Notes: generated by a model not told the origin, from the sequence alone. A DNA stretch of 13,365 nt from an uncultured Eubacteriales bacterium (GCA_900316925.1 ONEU01000098.1:1-13365), one strand, 5' to 3'. Shown: positions 1-7,674, counted from the first letter of the stretch. Numbers and translations: made by a program.

Positions 1-27
1 AGGCTCTGCGCTGAGCGATAAAAAGAA

Positions 28-56
28 TTGAAAAAAGGGCGGGAGGGTGTTATAAT
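28..56 (+). promoter_or_regulatory. Probable sigma-A promoter for the DUF951-prfA operon
   Basis: A TTGAAA -35 box (28-33) and a perfect TATAAT -10 box (51-56) are separated by 17 bases, and TG at 48-49 gives an extended -10. The start of transcription would fall near position 63, ahead of the first gene. The spacer is unusually G-rich (GGGCGGGAGGG at 37-47). The 27 bases upstream may be the tail of a preceding gene (stops occur at 19-21 and 28-30 in two frames), but too little is present to identify it. The motif match is direct; the function is inferred. Confidence 0.75.
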
Positions 57-100
57 ATAAAGATAAGCGTGATGAAATGAAAAGGGAAGCGGGGGTAGGA

Positions 101-295
101 ATGGATATCAGAGTGGGAGATGTGCTGGAGATGAAAAAGCCCCACCCGTGCGGAAAACCGGATAATAAACAATTTCTGGTACTGCGTGTGGGGATGGACT
201 TTAAGCTGCGATGCGTGGGCTGCGGACATGAGATCATGCTGCCGAGAAGTAAGGCGGAGAAGAATATCCGGAAGATCATGCGTGAGGAGAGCTGA
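101..295 (+). CDS. DUF951 domain-containing small protein
   Basis: This is a 64-residue protein matching the DUF951 family, a short conserved Firmicutes protein of unknown function. Visible family hallmarks are an N-terminal GDVLEMKKPHPCG stretch (residues 6-18), then RCVGCGHEIMLPR (37-49) and a basic C-terminal helix. Cys17, Cys38 and Cys41 could form a small metal-binding or nucleic-acid-binding knuckle, which is inference. I chose the ATG at 101 because the family begins close to this point and a G-rich Shine-Dalgarno-like run (91-100) precedes it. An in-frame ATG at 77 would add eight residues (MKREAGVG) that lack family character. It is the first gene after the promoter at 28-56 and lies 65 bases before prfA, so it is probably co-transcribed with the translation genes. 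Confidence 0.85.
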   Translation: MDIRVGDVLEMKKPHPCGKPDNKQFLVLRVGMDFKLRCVGCGHEIMLPRSKAEKNIRKIMREES

Positions 296-360
296 AAACA
301 GGGACGCCTGAATGGATGCCGACAAACGGATGAAATGACGGCAGCGATAAGGAGAAGCGT

Positions 361-1434
361 ATGTTTGAAAAGGTACAAGTATTTGAGACAAGATATGAGG
401 AGCTTTCGGAAAAGCTCTGCGACCCCGCGGTAACAACCAATGCACAGCGTTATACCGAGGTAATGAAGGAATATAAGGCAGTGGAGCCGCTGGCACTGAA
501 ATACCGGGAGTATCAGAAAATACTGTCGGACATCAGGGAGACCGGAGCTCTGCTGGAGGAGAGCAGGAGCGACGCCGAACTGTGTGCTATGCTCAACGAA
601 GAACTGGCGGATCTGGAGCAGCACCTGTCGGAAACGGAAAATGAACTGAAGATTCTGTTGCTGCCCAGGGATCCTAACGATGACAAGAACGTGATCGTGG
701 AGATTCGCGGCGGCGCCGGCGGTGAAGAAGCAGCACTGTTTGCGGCGGTGCTGTACCGGATGTACAGTATGTACGCCGTGAGACGGGGGTATCAGACAGA
801 ACTGCTCAATACCAACGAAACGGAACTCGGCGGATATAAGGAGATCAGCTTTATGATTACCGGAGAGGGTGCCTATTCCCGCCTGAAATACGAGAGCGGC
901 GTGCATCGGGTGCAGCGTGTGCCGGAAACGGAAACCCAGGGACGGATTCATACCTCTACCGTGACGGTGGCCGTGCTGCCGGAGGCCGATGACGTGGAGG
1001 TGAACATCAACCCTACCGATCTCAAAATCGACACCTTCCGCTCCAGCGGCGCCGGCGGACAGCATATCAACAAGACGGAATCCGCCATCCGCATTACCCA
1101 CCTTCCCACAGGCCTGGTGGTGGAGTGTCAGGATGAGAGAAGTCAGTATAAAAACAAGGATAAAGCAATGAAGGTGCTCAGGTCCCGGCTCCTGGAAGCG
1201 GAGCGGGAACGTCAGCAGAGTGAGGTGGCACAGGAGCGTCACCAGCAGGTTGGTACCGGTGACAGAAGTGAGCGGATCCGTACCTATAACTACCCCCAGG
1301 GACGGGTAACGGATCACCGCATTGGTCTGACGCTCTATAAGATCGACGATATTCTGAACGGCAATATGGATGAGATCATTGATGCCCTCATCACTGCCGA
1401 CCGTTCTGCCCAGCTCGAAAACAGTGACCATTAA
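361..1434 (+). CDS. prfA: Peptide chain release factor 1 (RF1)
   Basis: This cytoplasmic class I release factor recognises UAA and UAG stop codons in the ribosomal A site and triggers peptidyl-tRNA hydrolysis. The 357-residue length fits the family. The PxT anticodon-like tripeptide that distinguishes RF1 from RF2 (which has SPF) is seen as PET at 188-190, inside HRVQRVPETETQGRIHTS. The catalytic GGQ loop is at 232-234 in SSGAGGQHINKTESAIR. Its glutamine is the residue usually methylated by PrmC, but no prmC gene follows here, so it must lie elsewhere, perhaps just upstream. The ATG start has an AAGGAG ribosome binding site at 349-354, spaced six bases. Only 14 bases separate its stop from the next gene, and the prfA-to-sua5 association is also known in Bacillus (prfA to ywlC). 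Confidence 0.97.
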   Translation: MFEKVQVFETRYEELSEKLCDPAVTTNAQRYTEVMKEYKAVEPLALKYREYQKILSDIRETGALLEESRSDAELCAMLNEELADLEQHLSETENELKILLLPRDPNDDKNVIVEIRGGAGGEEAALFAAVLYRMYSMYAVRRGYQTELLNTNETELGGYKEISFMITGEGAYSRLKYESGVHRVQRVPETETQGRIHTSTVTVAVLPEADDVEVNINPTDLKIDTFRSSGAGGQHINKTESAIRITHLPTGLVVECQDERSQYKNKDKAMKVLRSRLLEAERERQQSEVAQERHQQVGTGDRSERIRTYNYPQGRVTDHRIGLTLYKIDDILNGNMDEIIDALITADRSAQLENSDH

Positions 1435-1448
1435 CGGAGGGATAAAGT

Positions 1449-2354
1449 ATGTGGAGTAAGATAAAGTTCAAGCGTGTCAGATTTGTCAAGGCAAGGCTGA
1501 TTGTATCGGCAATTGCGTTTGTGCTGCTGATCGTGATGCTGGTGATGATTTTTAGTGTCCTGTATGATGACAAGAATCAGCCCAAGGAGATTACCGAGGC
1601 GGATTTCGATTCCCTGCAGGCAGACCAGATAATCTGGGGAAAGCTGCATAAGCTGGATGGTGTTTATCTGGACGAACAGACCAACAATTATTACGTCTTT
1701 ACACCGAACCGGAAACTTCTGGTTTTTCGGGCGCCGTTCAACTCTACCATCAATTCACTGTTTAAGGATCTGCTGGAAGGCCGGAAACAGGAGGTGGTCT
1801 ATCGTGGAAAGGTGAATAATGACCCGAAGGAAAGAAGTCTGGCGCTGATATCACTGAATATGCTGGCGGAAGGCCTCATCGGAACAGACGGCCTACCGGG
1901 CAATGCCCATGAATATGTTGCCGGACTGGTGGATGCTACCTTCTATGAGAATGACGGGCAGGTGCGTATTCTGATTGGATATGCGGTGTCATCGCTGTTC
2001 ATGGTGGTGGTGATCTTCTTTATGCTGCGCCGCCTTCTCGTGAATGCCCTCTACTCCTATGGCGTTGAAACAGGAAAGATCAAGCCGGAGCTGAAGGTGA
2101 CGATAGACGACTTGAAGATTGAAAGCAGGGGCGTCTATGAGAATAACGAAAATAACGGAGAATTTTTCTATGTCAATACCGAGCACGAGGTAAAACACGT
2201 TCCGAACGAACAAACGCAGAACGGTACGATCAACTTCTACGACAGCAGCGTGAATGAATCCGGCAACTTCTATGTAACGGGAGAGGATAAGGTCATGCCG
2301 CAGCAGCCGGACGAGTTCCATGATGACGATGAGGACAGGAACTTCCGTTATTAA
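1449..2354 (+). CDS. Unassigned membrane protein with two TM segments and an acidic tail
   Basis: I do not recognise a characterised family. The 301-residue protein has a basic N-terminus (KIKFKRVRFVKAR), a first TM helix at about 15-38, an extracytoplasmic region of about 135 residues (39-173), a second TM helix at about 174-195 followed by RR, and a cytoplasmic C-terminus of about 105 residues. The positive charges before TM1 and after TM2 support both ends being inside. The tail is polar and Asn-rich (ENNENNGEFFYVNTE near 231-245) and ends in a cluster of acids (DEFHDDDEDR, 288-297), which suggests a disordered end. CGGAGG at 1435-1440 directly follows the prfA stop and fits the ATG at 1449. 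The gene sits inside the prfA-sua5-coaE operon and shares its strand and base usage, so it is probably native. No catalytic motif is visible. Confidence 0.8.
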   Translation: MWSKIKFKRVRFVKARLIVSAIAFVLLIVMLVMIFSVLYDDKNQPKEITEADFDSLQADQIIWGKLHKLDGVYLDEQTNNYYVFTPNRKLLVFRAPFNSTINSLFKDLLEGRKQEVVYRGKVNNDPKERSLALISLNMLAEGLIGTDGLPGNAHEYVAGLVDATFYENDGQVRILIGYAVSSLFMVVVIFFMLRRLLVNALYSYGVETGKIKPELKVTIDDLKIESRGVYENNENNGEFFYVNTEHEVKHVPNEQTQNGTINFYDSSVNESGNFYVTGEDKVMPQQPDEFHDDDEDRNFRY

Positions 2355-2431
2355 GGGATGACGGGGGACGAGAGGATGCCCCGGAACCCGAACGGCACAG
2401 AGGAACAGAAAGAGAAGATGAGAAAAGAAAT

Positions 2432-3445
2432 ATGGAGACAATTCTGATAGAAAAGGACTGCCTGGAGCAGGCAGCAGAGATCATCAAACGGGGCGGTCTG
2501 GTGGCCATGCCGACCGAAACAGTGTACGGACTGGCGGCAGATGCCCTCAACGGAGCTGCCGTGGCGAAGATATTCGCGGCAAAGGGACGCCCGATGGACA
2601 ATCCGCTGATCGTACATATTGCTGATCTGTCCCAATGGGACGGTCTGGTGCGGGAGGTGCCGGAAAAGGCGAGAATCCTGGCGGAAACCTTCTGGCCGGG
2701 GCCGCTCACCATCATCCTGCCCAAGGCCGATTGTATCCCCGATGAGGTGAGTGCCGGTCTGGATACGGTGGCGGTGCGCTTTCCGTCACACCCCGTTGCA
2801 CAGGAACTCATCCGGCGTTCGGTCCCCCTGGCGGCACCCTCTGCCAATCTTTCCGGCAGTCCCAGCCCCACCAATGCCCGTCATGTGTGGGATGATATGA
2901 ACGGCAGGATTGATGCCGTCATCAACGGCGACGACTGTGCGGTGGGAGTGGAATCCACGGTCATTACCCTGGCGTCAGACCCGCCCAGAGTGCTGCGTCC
3001 CGGCGGCGTCACAGTCGAACAGCTGCGGGAGGCAATCGGCGAGGTGACGGTGGACAGCGCGGTCCTGCAGCCCCTGCAAAGCGGTGAACAGGCTGCCAGT
3101 CCCGGAATGAAGTATAAGCATTATTCGCCCCGTGCACGGATCGTTCTGCTCAACGGTCCGGAGCAGGCGTTTGTGGACTATGTGAACCGTCACGCCGGAG
3201 AGGGGATTGCGGCGCTCTGCTATGAGGAAGAGATTCCCGCATTGAATGTGCCGGTGATTTCCATCGGCGCCGAAAACGACTATGCCCAGCAGGCGAACCG
3301 TCTGTTCACCGCCCTGCGGGAGGTAGATGAACGGGGCTTCCGTCTTGCCTATGCCCATTGTCCGGATACCGAGGGCATGGGATTGGCGGTCTATAACCGT
3401 ATGATACGGGCAGCAGGATTTGAGGTGATCGACCTTGAAGCATAA
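2432..3445 (+). CDS. L-threonylcarbamoyladenylate synthase, Sua5/YwlC type
   Basis: This enzyme makes threonylcarbamoyl-AMP from threonine, bicarbonate and ATP, the first step of t6A37 modification on tRNAs that read ANN codons. TsaD/TsaB/TsaE then transfer the group. The 337-residue length marks the long Sua5 form. It has an N-terminal YrdC domain with PTETVYGLAAD (27-37), KGRPMDNPL (51-59), APSAN (135-139), ESTVI (174-178) and RPGGVT (189-194). A linker with SPGMKYKHYSP (223-233) follows, then a C-terminal Sua5 domain (about 235-337). The short TsaC form would lack the last part. The ribosome binding site is weak (AGAAAAGAA just upstream), and a 77-base gap separates it from the preceding gene. 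Its 3' end overlaps the TTG start of coaE by 11 bases, so the two are probably translationally coupled. It could equally be given the symbols tsaC, sua5 or ywlC. Confidence 0.95.
   Translation: METILIEKDCLEQAAEIIKRGGLVAMPTETVYGLAADALNGAAVAKIFAAKGRPMDNPLIVHIADLSQWDGLVREVPEKARILAETFWPGPLTIILPKADCIPDEVSAGLDTVAVRFPSHPVAQELIRRSVPLAAPSANLSGSPSPTNARHVWDDMNGRIDAVINGDDCAVGVESTVITLASDPPRVLRPGGVTVEQLREAIGEVTVDSAVLQPLQSGEQAASPGMKYKHYSPRARIVLLNGPEQAFVDYVNRHAGEGIAALCYEEEIPALNVPVISIGAENDYAQQANRLFTALREVDERGFRLAYAHCPDTEGMGLAVYNRMIRAAGFEVIDLEA
3422..3428 (+). promoter_or_regulatory. Ribosome binding site fixing the TTG start of coaE
   Basis: GAGGTGA lies inside the end of the preceding Sua5 gene and matches the anti-Shine-Dalgarno sequence well. 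It is spaced six bases from the TTG at 3435. The nearest ATG (3445) is in another frame, and the protein needs residues just downstream of the TTG for a complete Rossmann strand. Confidence 0.75.
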
Positions 3446-4040
3446 TGTCATCGGACTCACCGGTCAGACGGGTGCCGGCAAAAGCACCGTCGCCGATTAC
3501 GCCGAAAGCCTGGGCTGTCAGGTCATCCATGCCGATGCGGTGGCAAGGGAAGCCCTTGCAAAAGGCTCACCGGTACTAAAAACACTTGCAGACCTGTTCG
3601 GATATGATATAATAGAAACAGACGGCAGCTGTAAACGGAGCCTGCTGGCGGAACGGGCGTTTTCCTCTCCGGAGAAGACCGCCCTCCTCAACCGTACCAC
3701 CCATCCGTGGATCCTTGCACGGGTGAGGGAGCTGATCGCCCGGTGCGATCCGTGCAGGCCGGTGCTTTTTGATGCCCCCCAATTGTATGAAAGCGGCGGG
3801 GAGGTGCTCTGCGGCAGGGTCATTGCGGTGACGGCGCCGCAGGAGGTGCGTCTTGACAGGATCATGCGCCGTGACGGCATGACGGAACAGGCGGCACGGC
3901 TGCGGATGGGTGCCCAGCACCAGGAATCCTATTATACGGACAGAGCCGATTATATCATCGACGGGTCACAGCCCCTTGACCGTGTGAGAGAAGCAGCCGC
4001 ACGGATACTGCGGGAAATAGAGGATGGAGGCAGCGTATGA
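3435..4040 (+). CDS. coaE: Dephospho-CoA kinase
   Basis: This cytoplasmic kinase phosphorylates the 3'-hydroxyl of the ribose in dephospho-CoA, the last step of coenzyme A synthesis. The 201-residue length is typical. A P-loop GQTGAGKST lies at 10-18 after a hydrophobic strand (VIGL), with HADAVARE at 32-39 (conserved Asp34 in the CoA-binding region). DAPQLYE follows at 113-119, and the lid and arginine-rich segment is RIMRRDGMTEQAARLRMGAQ at 142-161. The start is TTG at 3435, set by the GAGGTGA site at 3422-3428. It overlaps the end of the Sua5 gene by 11 bases, and its stop overlaps the next start (ATGA at 4037-4040), so three genes are tightly linked. A promoter-like sequence is embedded in its coding region near 3586-3613. 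Confidence 0.95.
   Translation: MKHNVIGLTGQTGAGKSTVADYAESLGCQVIHADAVAREALAKGSPVLKTLADLFGYDIIETDGSCKRSLLAERAFSSPEKTALLNRTTHPWILARVRELIARCDPCRPVLFDAPQLYESGGEVLCGRVIAVTAPQEVRLDRIMRRDGMTEQAARLRMGAQHQESYYTDRADYIIDGSQPLDRVREAAARILREIEDGGSV
3586..3613 (+). promoter_or_regulatory. Possible internal promoter inside coaE
   Basis: TTGCAG (3586-3591), 16 bases, then TATAAT (3608-3613) with TGA directly before it forms an extended -10 promoter match. The core TATGATATAAT is the same as that in the promoter of the glucokinase gene (12240-12250). In the coaE frame this encodes Tyr-Asp-Ile-Ile and uses two ATA codons, uncommon in this window. If active it would serve the transglycosylase and M18 genes. The motif is seen; activity is inferred. 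Confidence 0.35.
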
Positions 4041-4651
4041 AACGTACATTCAACTGGAAATTTGTGATAGGACTGATCGTGACCTTTGTGTTGGTGACCG
4101 CTGCCGGACTGGTGCTGCGCTGGGTAAACGTGCGTTATACGGCTGCGTCCTATCCCCTGAAATACGAGGCGGAGATCGACGCCGCATCCAAAAAATACGG
4201 CGTATCGAAGTCGCTGATCTACGGTGTCATCAAGACGGAGAGCAATTTCGATCCCGAGGCAAGATCGGGTGCAGGGGCGCTGGGGCTGATGCAGCTCATG
4301 CCCGACACCTTTGAATGGCTCCAGTCATATTATAAAGAGGAGAACAGCTACACCTTTGAGGATCTGAAGAACCCCGCCGTCAACATTGATTACGGTGTGG
4401 AGCTTCTGTCCATTCTCTCCAAGAGATATGAAAGCATGGATACGATGCTCTGTGCCTATAACGGCGGACTGGGCAATGTGGATAAGTGGCTCGATAACAC
4501 GGATTACTCCGATGACGGGATCCACCTGAAGGTCGTGCCGTTCCCGGAGACCGATAAGTACCGACGTCTGGTGGAACAGAACACCAGTATCTACCATGAA
4601 TTGTATTTTCCCTCGGAAGCGCTGGTTCAATCTTCAGTATTATCAAGATAA
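4037..4651 (+). CDS. Membrane-anchored lytic transglycosylase, SLT domain (GH23)
   Basis: This enzyme is predicted to cleave peptidoglycan glycan strands between MurNAc and GlcNAc, forming 1,6-anhydroMurNAc ends. The 204-residue protein has a short basic N-terminus and one uncleaved-looking TM anchor (about 9-28). An SLT domain (about 42-190) follows on the outer face. Family motifs are visible: KKYGVSKSLIYGVIKTESNF with the catalytic Glu68, GALGLMQLMP (80-89) and AYNGG (140-144). The domain is minimal, and no cell-wall-binding repeats are present. GGAGG at 4026-4030 precedes the ATG by six bases, and the start overlaps the coaE stop (ATGA). Coupling to coaE appears structural rather than functional. 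It may be needed for wall remodelling during growth or division, which is inference. Confidence 0.92.
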   Translation: MKRTFNWKFVIGLIVTFVLVTAAGLVLRWVNVRYTAASYPLKYEAEIDAASKKYGVSKSLIYGVIKTESNFDPEARSGAGALGLMQLMPDTFEWLQSYYKEENSYTFEDLKNPAVNIDYGVELLSILSKRYESMDTMLCAYNGGLGNVDKWLDNTDYSDDGIHLKVVPFPETDKYRRLVEQNTSIYHELYFPSEALVQSSVLSR

Positions 4652-4669
4652 AGAAAGGAAATGAGTAGT

Positions 4670-6079
4670 ATGTCAGAAGAAAAGAAATCGGCAGCAGCGG
4701 CTTTGAAGGAAAAGCTGCTGGTCAAAAAGGAAAGCGGCGTGAGAAAGCTGGATGAGCAGGAAATCGGCCGTGCGGACGAGTTCTGCAAGGGGTATGTGCG
4801 TTTCCTGGATCACGCCAAGACCGAGCGTGAGGCAGTGAGCTATTCCATCCAGGCTGCGGAGGCAGCCGGCTTCACGGCGTATGACCGTACCAGGAGCTAT
4901 CAGCCCGGTGACAAGGTATATGTCAATAACCGCGGCAAGGCGCTGATGCTCTGTGTGATCGGTCAGGAGGGTACGAAAAACGGCGTGAGACTGGGGATTG
5001 CCCACATTGATTCGCCCCGTCTGGACCTCAAGCCCAATCCGCTCTATGAGAGCAGCGATCTGGCGCTCTTCAAGACCCATTACTACGGCGGTATCAAGAA
5101 ATATCAGTGGACAGCCGTTCCGCTGGCACTGCACGGCGTAGTCGTCCTCAAGGACGGTACGGTGAAGGATGTGTATATCGGTGATGACGAGAGCGAGCCC
5201 TGCTTTGTGGTGACCGATCTGCTGCCGCACCTGGCTGACGAGCAGATGACGCAGCCCATGAGAAAGGCCTTCAACGGCGAGCACCTGAATGTACTCATCG
5301 GCAGCCGTCCGTTCAATACCGACGAGGAGAGCGAGAGCGTGAAGCTCAACGTGATGAACCTGCTGTTTGAAAAATACGGCATGACCGAGGCGGACTTCAT
5401 GTCTGCCGACCTGACGATGGTGCCTGCTGCCAGGGCAAGAGATGTGGGCTTTGACAGAAGCATGATCGGCGCATACGGCCATGACGACAAGGTATGTGCC
5501 TATCCGGCGCTGATGGCTGCCATTGATGTGAAAGCGCCTGTGCAGACCGTGATTACCGTGCTCACCGACAGAGAAGAGATCGGCAGTGACGGCAGCACCG
5601 GCATGAAGTCTACTTATATGGCGGATTTCATTGCTGACCTGGCCCAGGCTGACGGCATGGAGCTGCGTCATGTGATGGCAAAGTCCACCTGTCTGTCCGC
5701 CGATGTGAACGCCGCCTTTGACCCCACCTACGCATCTGCGTTTGAGGCCAACAATTCCAGTTATATCAACTGCGGCGCCGTCATCACCAAATACACCGGC
5801 AGCGGCGGCAAGTACAGCACCTCCGACGCTTCCGCAGAATACATGGCAAAGATCAGGAAGCTGCTCGACGATACCAACGTGCTCTGGCAGACCGGCGAGC
5901 TGGGCAAGGTTGACGGCGGCGGCGGCGGAACCATCGCTAAATTTGTGGCAAATCTGAATGCCGACGTGGTAGACCTGGGTGTTCCGGTGCTTTCGATGCA
6001 CGCTCCCTTTGAGGTCGTCTCCAAGGTGGATGTCTACGAGACCTACCGTGCTCTCTACGAGTTCTATGCCGCAAAATAA
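4670..6079 (+). CDS. M18 family zinc aminopeptidase
   Basis: This cytoplasmic metallo-aminopeptidase family (M18) releases N-terminal residues from peptides using two metal ions. It most often prefers acidic or hydrophobic N-termini, but substrate preference cannot be read here. At 469 residues the length is normal. Metal and catalytic motifs in order are GIAHIDSPRLD (His112), GHDDKVCAY (Asp272 or Asp273), DREEIGSDGSTG (Glu302 and Glu303), SADVNAAFDP (Asp345) and LSMHAPFEVVSK (His444). A glycine-rich loop (KVDGGGGGTIAKF) near 413-425 is also family-like. I prefer the ATG at 4670 over the in-frame ATG at 4661 because AAAGGA (4654-4659) lies 10 bases before the former but only one base before the latter. 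It is the last gene of the operon and follows the transglycosylase by 18 bases. Confidence 0.93.
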   Translation: MSEEKKSAAAALKEKLLVKKESGVRKLDEQEIGRADEFCKGYVRFLDHAKTEREAVSYSIQAAEAAGFTAYDRTRSYQPGDKVYVNNRGKALMLCVIGQEGTKNGVRLGIAHIDSPRLDLKPNPLYESSDLALFKTHYYGGIKKYQWTAVPLALHGVVVLKDGTVKDVYIGDDESEPCFVVTDLLPHLADEQMTQPMRKAFNGEHLNVLIGSRPFNTDEESESVKLNVMNLLFEKYGMTEADFMSADLTMVPAARARDVGFDRSMIGAYGHDDKVCAYPALMAAIDVKAPVQTVITVLTDREEIGSDGSTGMKSTYMADFIADLAQADGMELRHVMAKSTCLSADVNAAFDPTYASAFEANNSSYINCGAVITKYTGSGGKYSTSDASAEYMAKIRKLLDDTNVLWQTGELGKVDGGGGGTIAKFVANLNADVVDLGVPVLSMHAPFEVVSKVDVYETYRALYEFYAAK

Positions 6080-6100
6080 GCGGTAAACAGCGTGTTTCTG

Positions 6101-6159
6101 CACTATGCCCTGTTTTTTCTCCGAAAAGCAGTAATAATTGGAGAAAAAACAGAATAGTG
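6101..6159. repeat. Large interrupted inverted repeat after the M18 gene
   Basis: A 13-base arm (6110-6122, CTGTTTTTTCTCC) is perfectly complementary to 6140-6152. Beyond a small asymmetric bulge (GCC against A), CACTAT (6101-6106) pairs with ATAGTG (6154-6159). The loop is 17 bases. The hairpin starts 21 bases after the M18 stop, so it may end the upstream transcript or protect its 3' end. It is not a textbook terminator because no T-tract follows the second arm. Confidence 0.65.
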
Positions 6160-6160
6160 A

Positions 6161-6176
6161 GTAACAATAATGTTAC
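6161..6176. promoter_or_regulatory. Dyad symmetry, possible operator upstream of murA
   Basis: GTAACA and TGTTAC are perfect inverted halves separated by ATAA. The site ends 16 bases before the -35 box of the murA promoter. Size and placement fit an operator for a dimeric regulator, but I cannot name one. It might also be a small stem-loop associated with the larger repeat just upstream. Confidence 0.4.
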
Positions 6177-6192
6177 AAAGAGGATTTTATTA

Positions 6193-6221
6193 TTGACAAT
6201 CTCTGACCTTTGTATTATCAT
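6193..6221 (+). promoter_or_regulatory. Sigma-A promoter of murA
   Basis: A consensus TTGACA (6193-6198) is followed, 17 bases later, by TATCAT (6216-6221). Transcription would start near 6228, leaving a leader of about 120 bases before the murA start. This rules out the in-frame ATG at 6210 as the translation start, because it would not be in the transcript. Confidence 0.8.
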
Positions 6222-6335
6222 AACACAAGAGTAGGTTTTTACGCTTGCTTTACTTTGTTGTGCGTGAAAACAGCTTTTTTAACCGATCTGTTCACGGCTT
6301 CTGCCGTTTCTATATTAACTCATACAGACAACTGT

Positions 6336-6341
6336 GAGGAG
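6336..6341 (+). promoter_or_regulatory. Ribosome binding site fixing the TTG start of murA
   Basis: GAGGAG lies nine bases before the TTG at 6351. The protein from that TTG begins with the usual MurA N-terminus (KKLVINGGRRLTGSVRISGA). Confidence 0.8.
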
Positions 6342-6350
6342 TGTTGTGAT

Positions 6351-7634
6351 TTGAAAAAGCTCGTAATCAACGGCGGCCGCAGGCTGACAGGCAGCGTCCG
6401 CATCAGTGGTGCGAAAAATGCAGCGGTTGCCATCATTCCGGCGGTGATCCTGTCCGACGGCGTGTGCCGTATCGAAAATATCCCTAATATTATGGATGTT
6501 AATTTTATTGCCAATATTCTTTACGAAATGGGTGCCAAGGTCAATCGGATCAACAAGACAACACTTGAGATCGACCCTACCTATATCAAATCTCCCGTGG
6601 CCGATTATGATATCGTCCGCCGTATGCGTGCCTCGAGTTATCTGTTGGGAGCCCTGCTGGGCAAGTTCTCCCGTGCGGAGGTGGCGCTTCCCGGCGGCTG
6701 CGATTTCGGCGTGAGACCCATCGACCAGCACCTGAAGGGCTTTGCGGTCCTGGGTGCCGAGCACAGCGTGGTCAGCGGTATGATCCGTGTCAAGGCAGAA
6801 CACCTGACAGGCGGACACGTCTATCTGGATGTGGTTTCCGTGGGCGCCACGGTGAATATCATGCTGGCGGCAGTCAAGGCCGAGGGCAGAACCGTGATCG
6901 AAAATGCCGCCAAGGAACCGCATATCGTGGACCTTGCCAACTTCCTCAATTCCATGGGAGCGGATGTGAGAGGCGCCGGTACGGACGTGATCAAGATCAA
7001 CGGCGTGAAGCACCTCAACGGTACGACGTATTCCATCATTCCCGATCAGATCGAAGCAGGTACATATATGGTAGCTGCTGCGGCAACAGGCGGGGATGTG
7101 GTGTTGCAGAACGTGATCACCAAGCATCTGGAATCCATCACAGCAAAGCTCCGTGAGATGGGCGTGCAGATCGACGAATATGAGGATTCCGTGCGGGTGC
7201 GCCGCACCGGAGAGCTCAAGCGCTGCAATGTCAAGACAATGCCCCATCCGGGCTTCCCGACGGATATGCAGCCGCAGATCGCAGCGCTGCTGTCCATTGC
7301 CAACGGGACGAGCATCGTGACGGAGGCTGTGTGGGACAACCGTTTCCGCTATATTGAGGAACTCAAGCGGATGGGTGCGGTTATTTCCGTTGACGGCAAG
7401 GTGGCCGTGATCGAGGGCGTGAAGGAGCTCAACGGTGCCCCTGTGAAGGCAACGGACCTGCGTGCCGGTGCTGCTATGGTGATCGCCGCTCTTTCGGCAA
7501 ACGGAACGAGCTATATTGAGGACATTGAGCACATCGAGCGAGGCTATGAGGATATTGTAGAGAAGCTCACGTCTTTGGGTGCCGATATCCGCATCATCTA
7601 TACCGACGACCCCATTGCTGCGAAAACAGCCTGA
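6351..7634 (+). CDS. murA: UDP-N-acetylglucosamine 1-carboxyvinyltransferase
   Basis: MurA transfers the enolpyruvyl group of PEP to UDP-GlcNAc, the first committed cytoplasmic step of peptidoglycan synthesis and the target of fosfomycin. The 427-residue length is normal. The start motif KLVINGGRRLTGSVRISGAKNAA contains the conserved Lys22-Asn23. RRMRASSYLLGALL (90-103) precedes LPGGCDFGVRPIDQH, whose Cys117 is the residue fosfomycin alkylates. Cysteine rather than aspartate here predicts drug sensitivity at the target level. The TTG start is supported by GAGGAG and by the promoter position. An open frame extends 47 codons upstream to an ATG, but that stretch is unlike MurA. The gene is monocistronic, with a promoter at 6193-6221 and a terminator at 7675-7716. 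Many Firmicutes carry two MurA paralogues, and which one this is cannot be decided here. Confidence 0.97.
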   Translation: MKKLVINGGRRLTGSVRISGAKNAAVAIIPAVILSDGVCRIENIPNIMDVNFIANILYEMGAKVNRINKTTLEIDPTYIKSPVADYDIVRRMRASSYLLGALLGKFSRAEVALPGGCDFGVRPIDQHLKGFAVLGAEHSVVSGMIRVKAEHLTGGHVYLDVVSVGATVNIMLAAVKAEGRTVIENAAKEPHIVDLANFLNSMGADVRGAGTDVIKINGVKHLNGTTYSIIPDQIEAGTYMVAAAATGGDVVLQNVITKHLESITAKLREMGVQIDEYEDSVRVRRTGELKRCNVKTMPHPGFPTDMQPQIAALLSIANGTSIVTEAVWDNRFRYIEELKRMGAVISVDGKVAVIEGVKELNGAPVKATDLRAGAAMVIAALSANGTSYIEDIEHIERGYEDIVEKLTSLGADIRIIYTDDPIAAKTA

Positions 7635-7674
7635 GGCAGAGCAGGGAGTCTGACGGTCATATTGTTTGAAGCTA

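Noticed and set aside
50..496. Reverse-strand frame of 148 codons across the DUF951 gene and the start of prfA
   Set aside because: It overlaps two recognised forward genes and a promoter, and has no coding character of its own.
2418..2447. Nine-codon frame (MRKEIWRQF) overlapping the start of the Sua5 gene
   Set aside because: It has only a weak purine-rich stretch before it and no sign of a function; chance is enough to explain it.
4673..6103. Open reverse-strand frame of 476 codons opposite the M18 aminopeptidase gene
   Set aside because: The forward frame has all the M18 metal-binding motifs. The reverse product is rich in His, Gly and Val with no family character, as expected when stop codons are rare in the antisense frame of a GC-moderate gene.
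6210..6350. 47-codon N-terminal extension of murA starting at ATG 6210
   Set aside because: The ATG overlaps the promoter -10 region and the sequence is unlike MurA. The TTG at 6351 has GAGGAG and the family N-terminus.
6315..7532. Open reverse-strand frame of 405 codons opposite murA
   Set aside because: It mirrors murA codon structure and has no recognisable motif, ribosome binding site or promoter.
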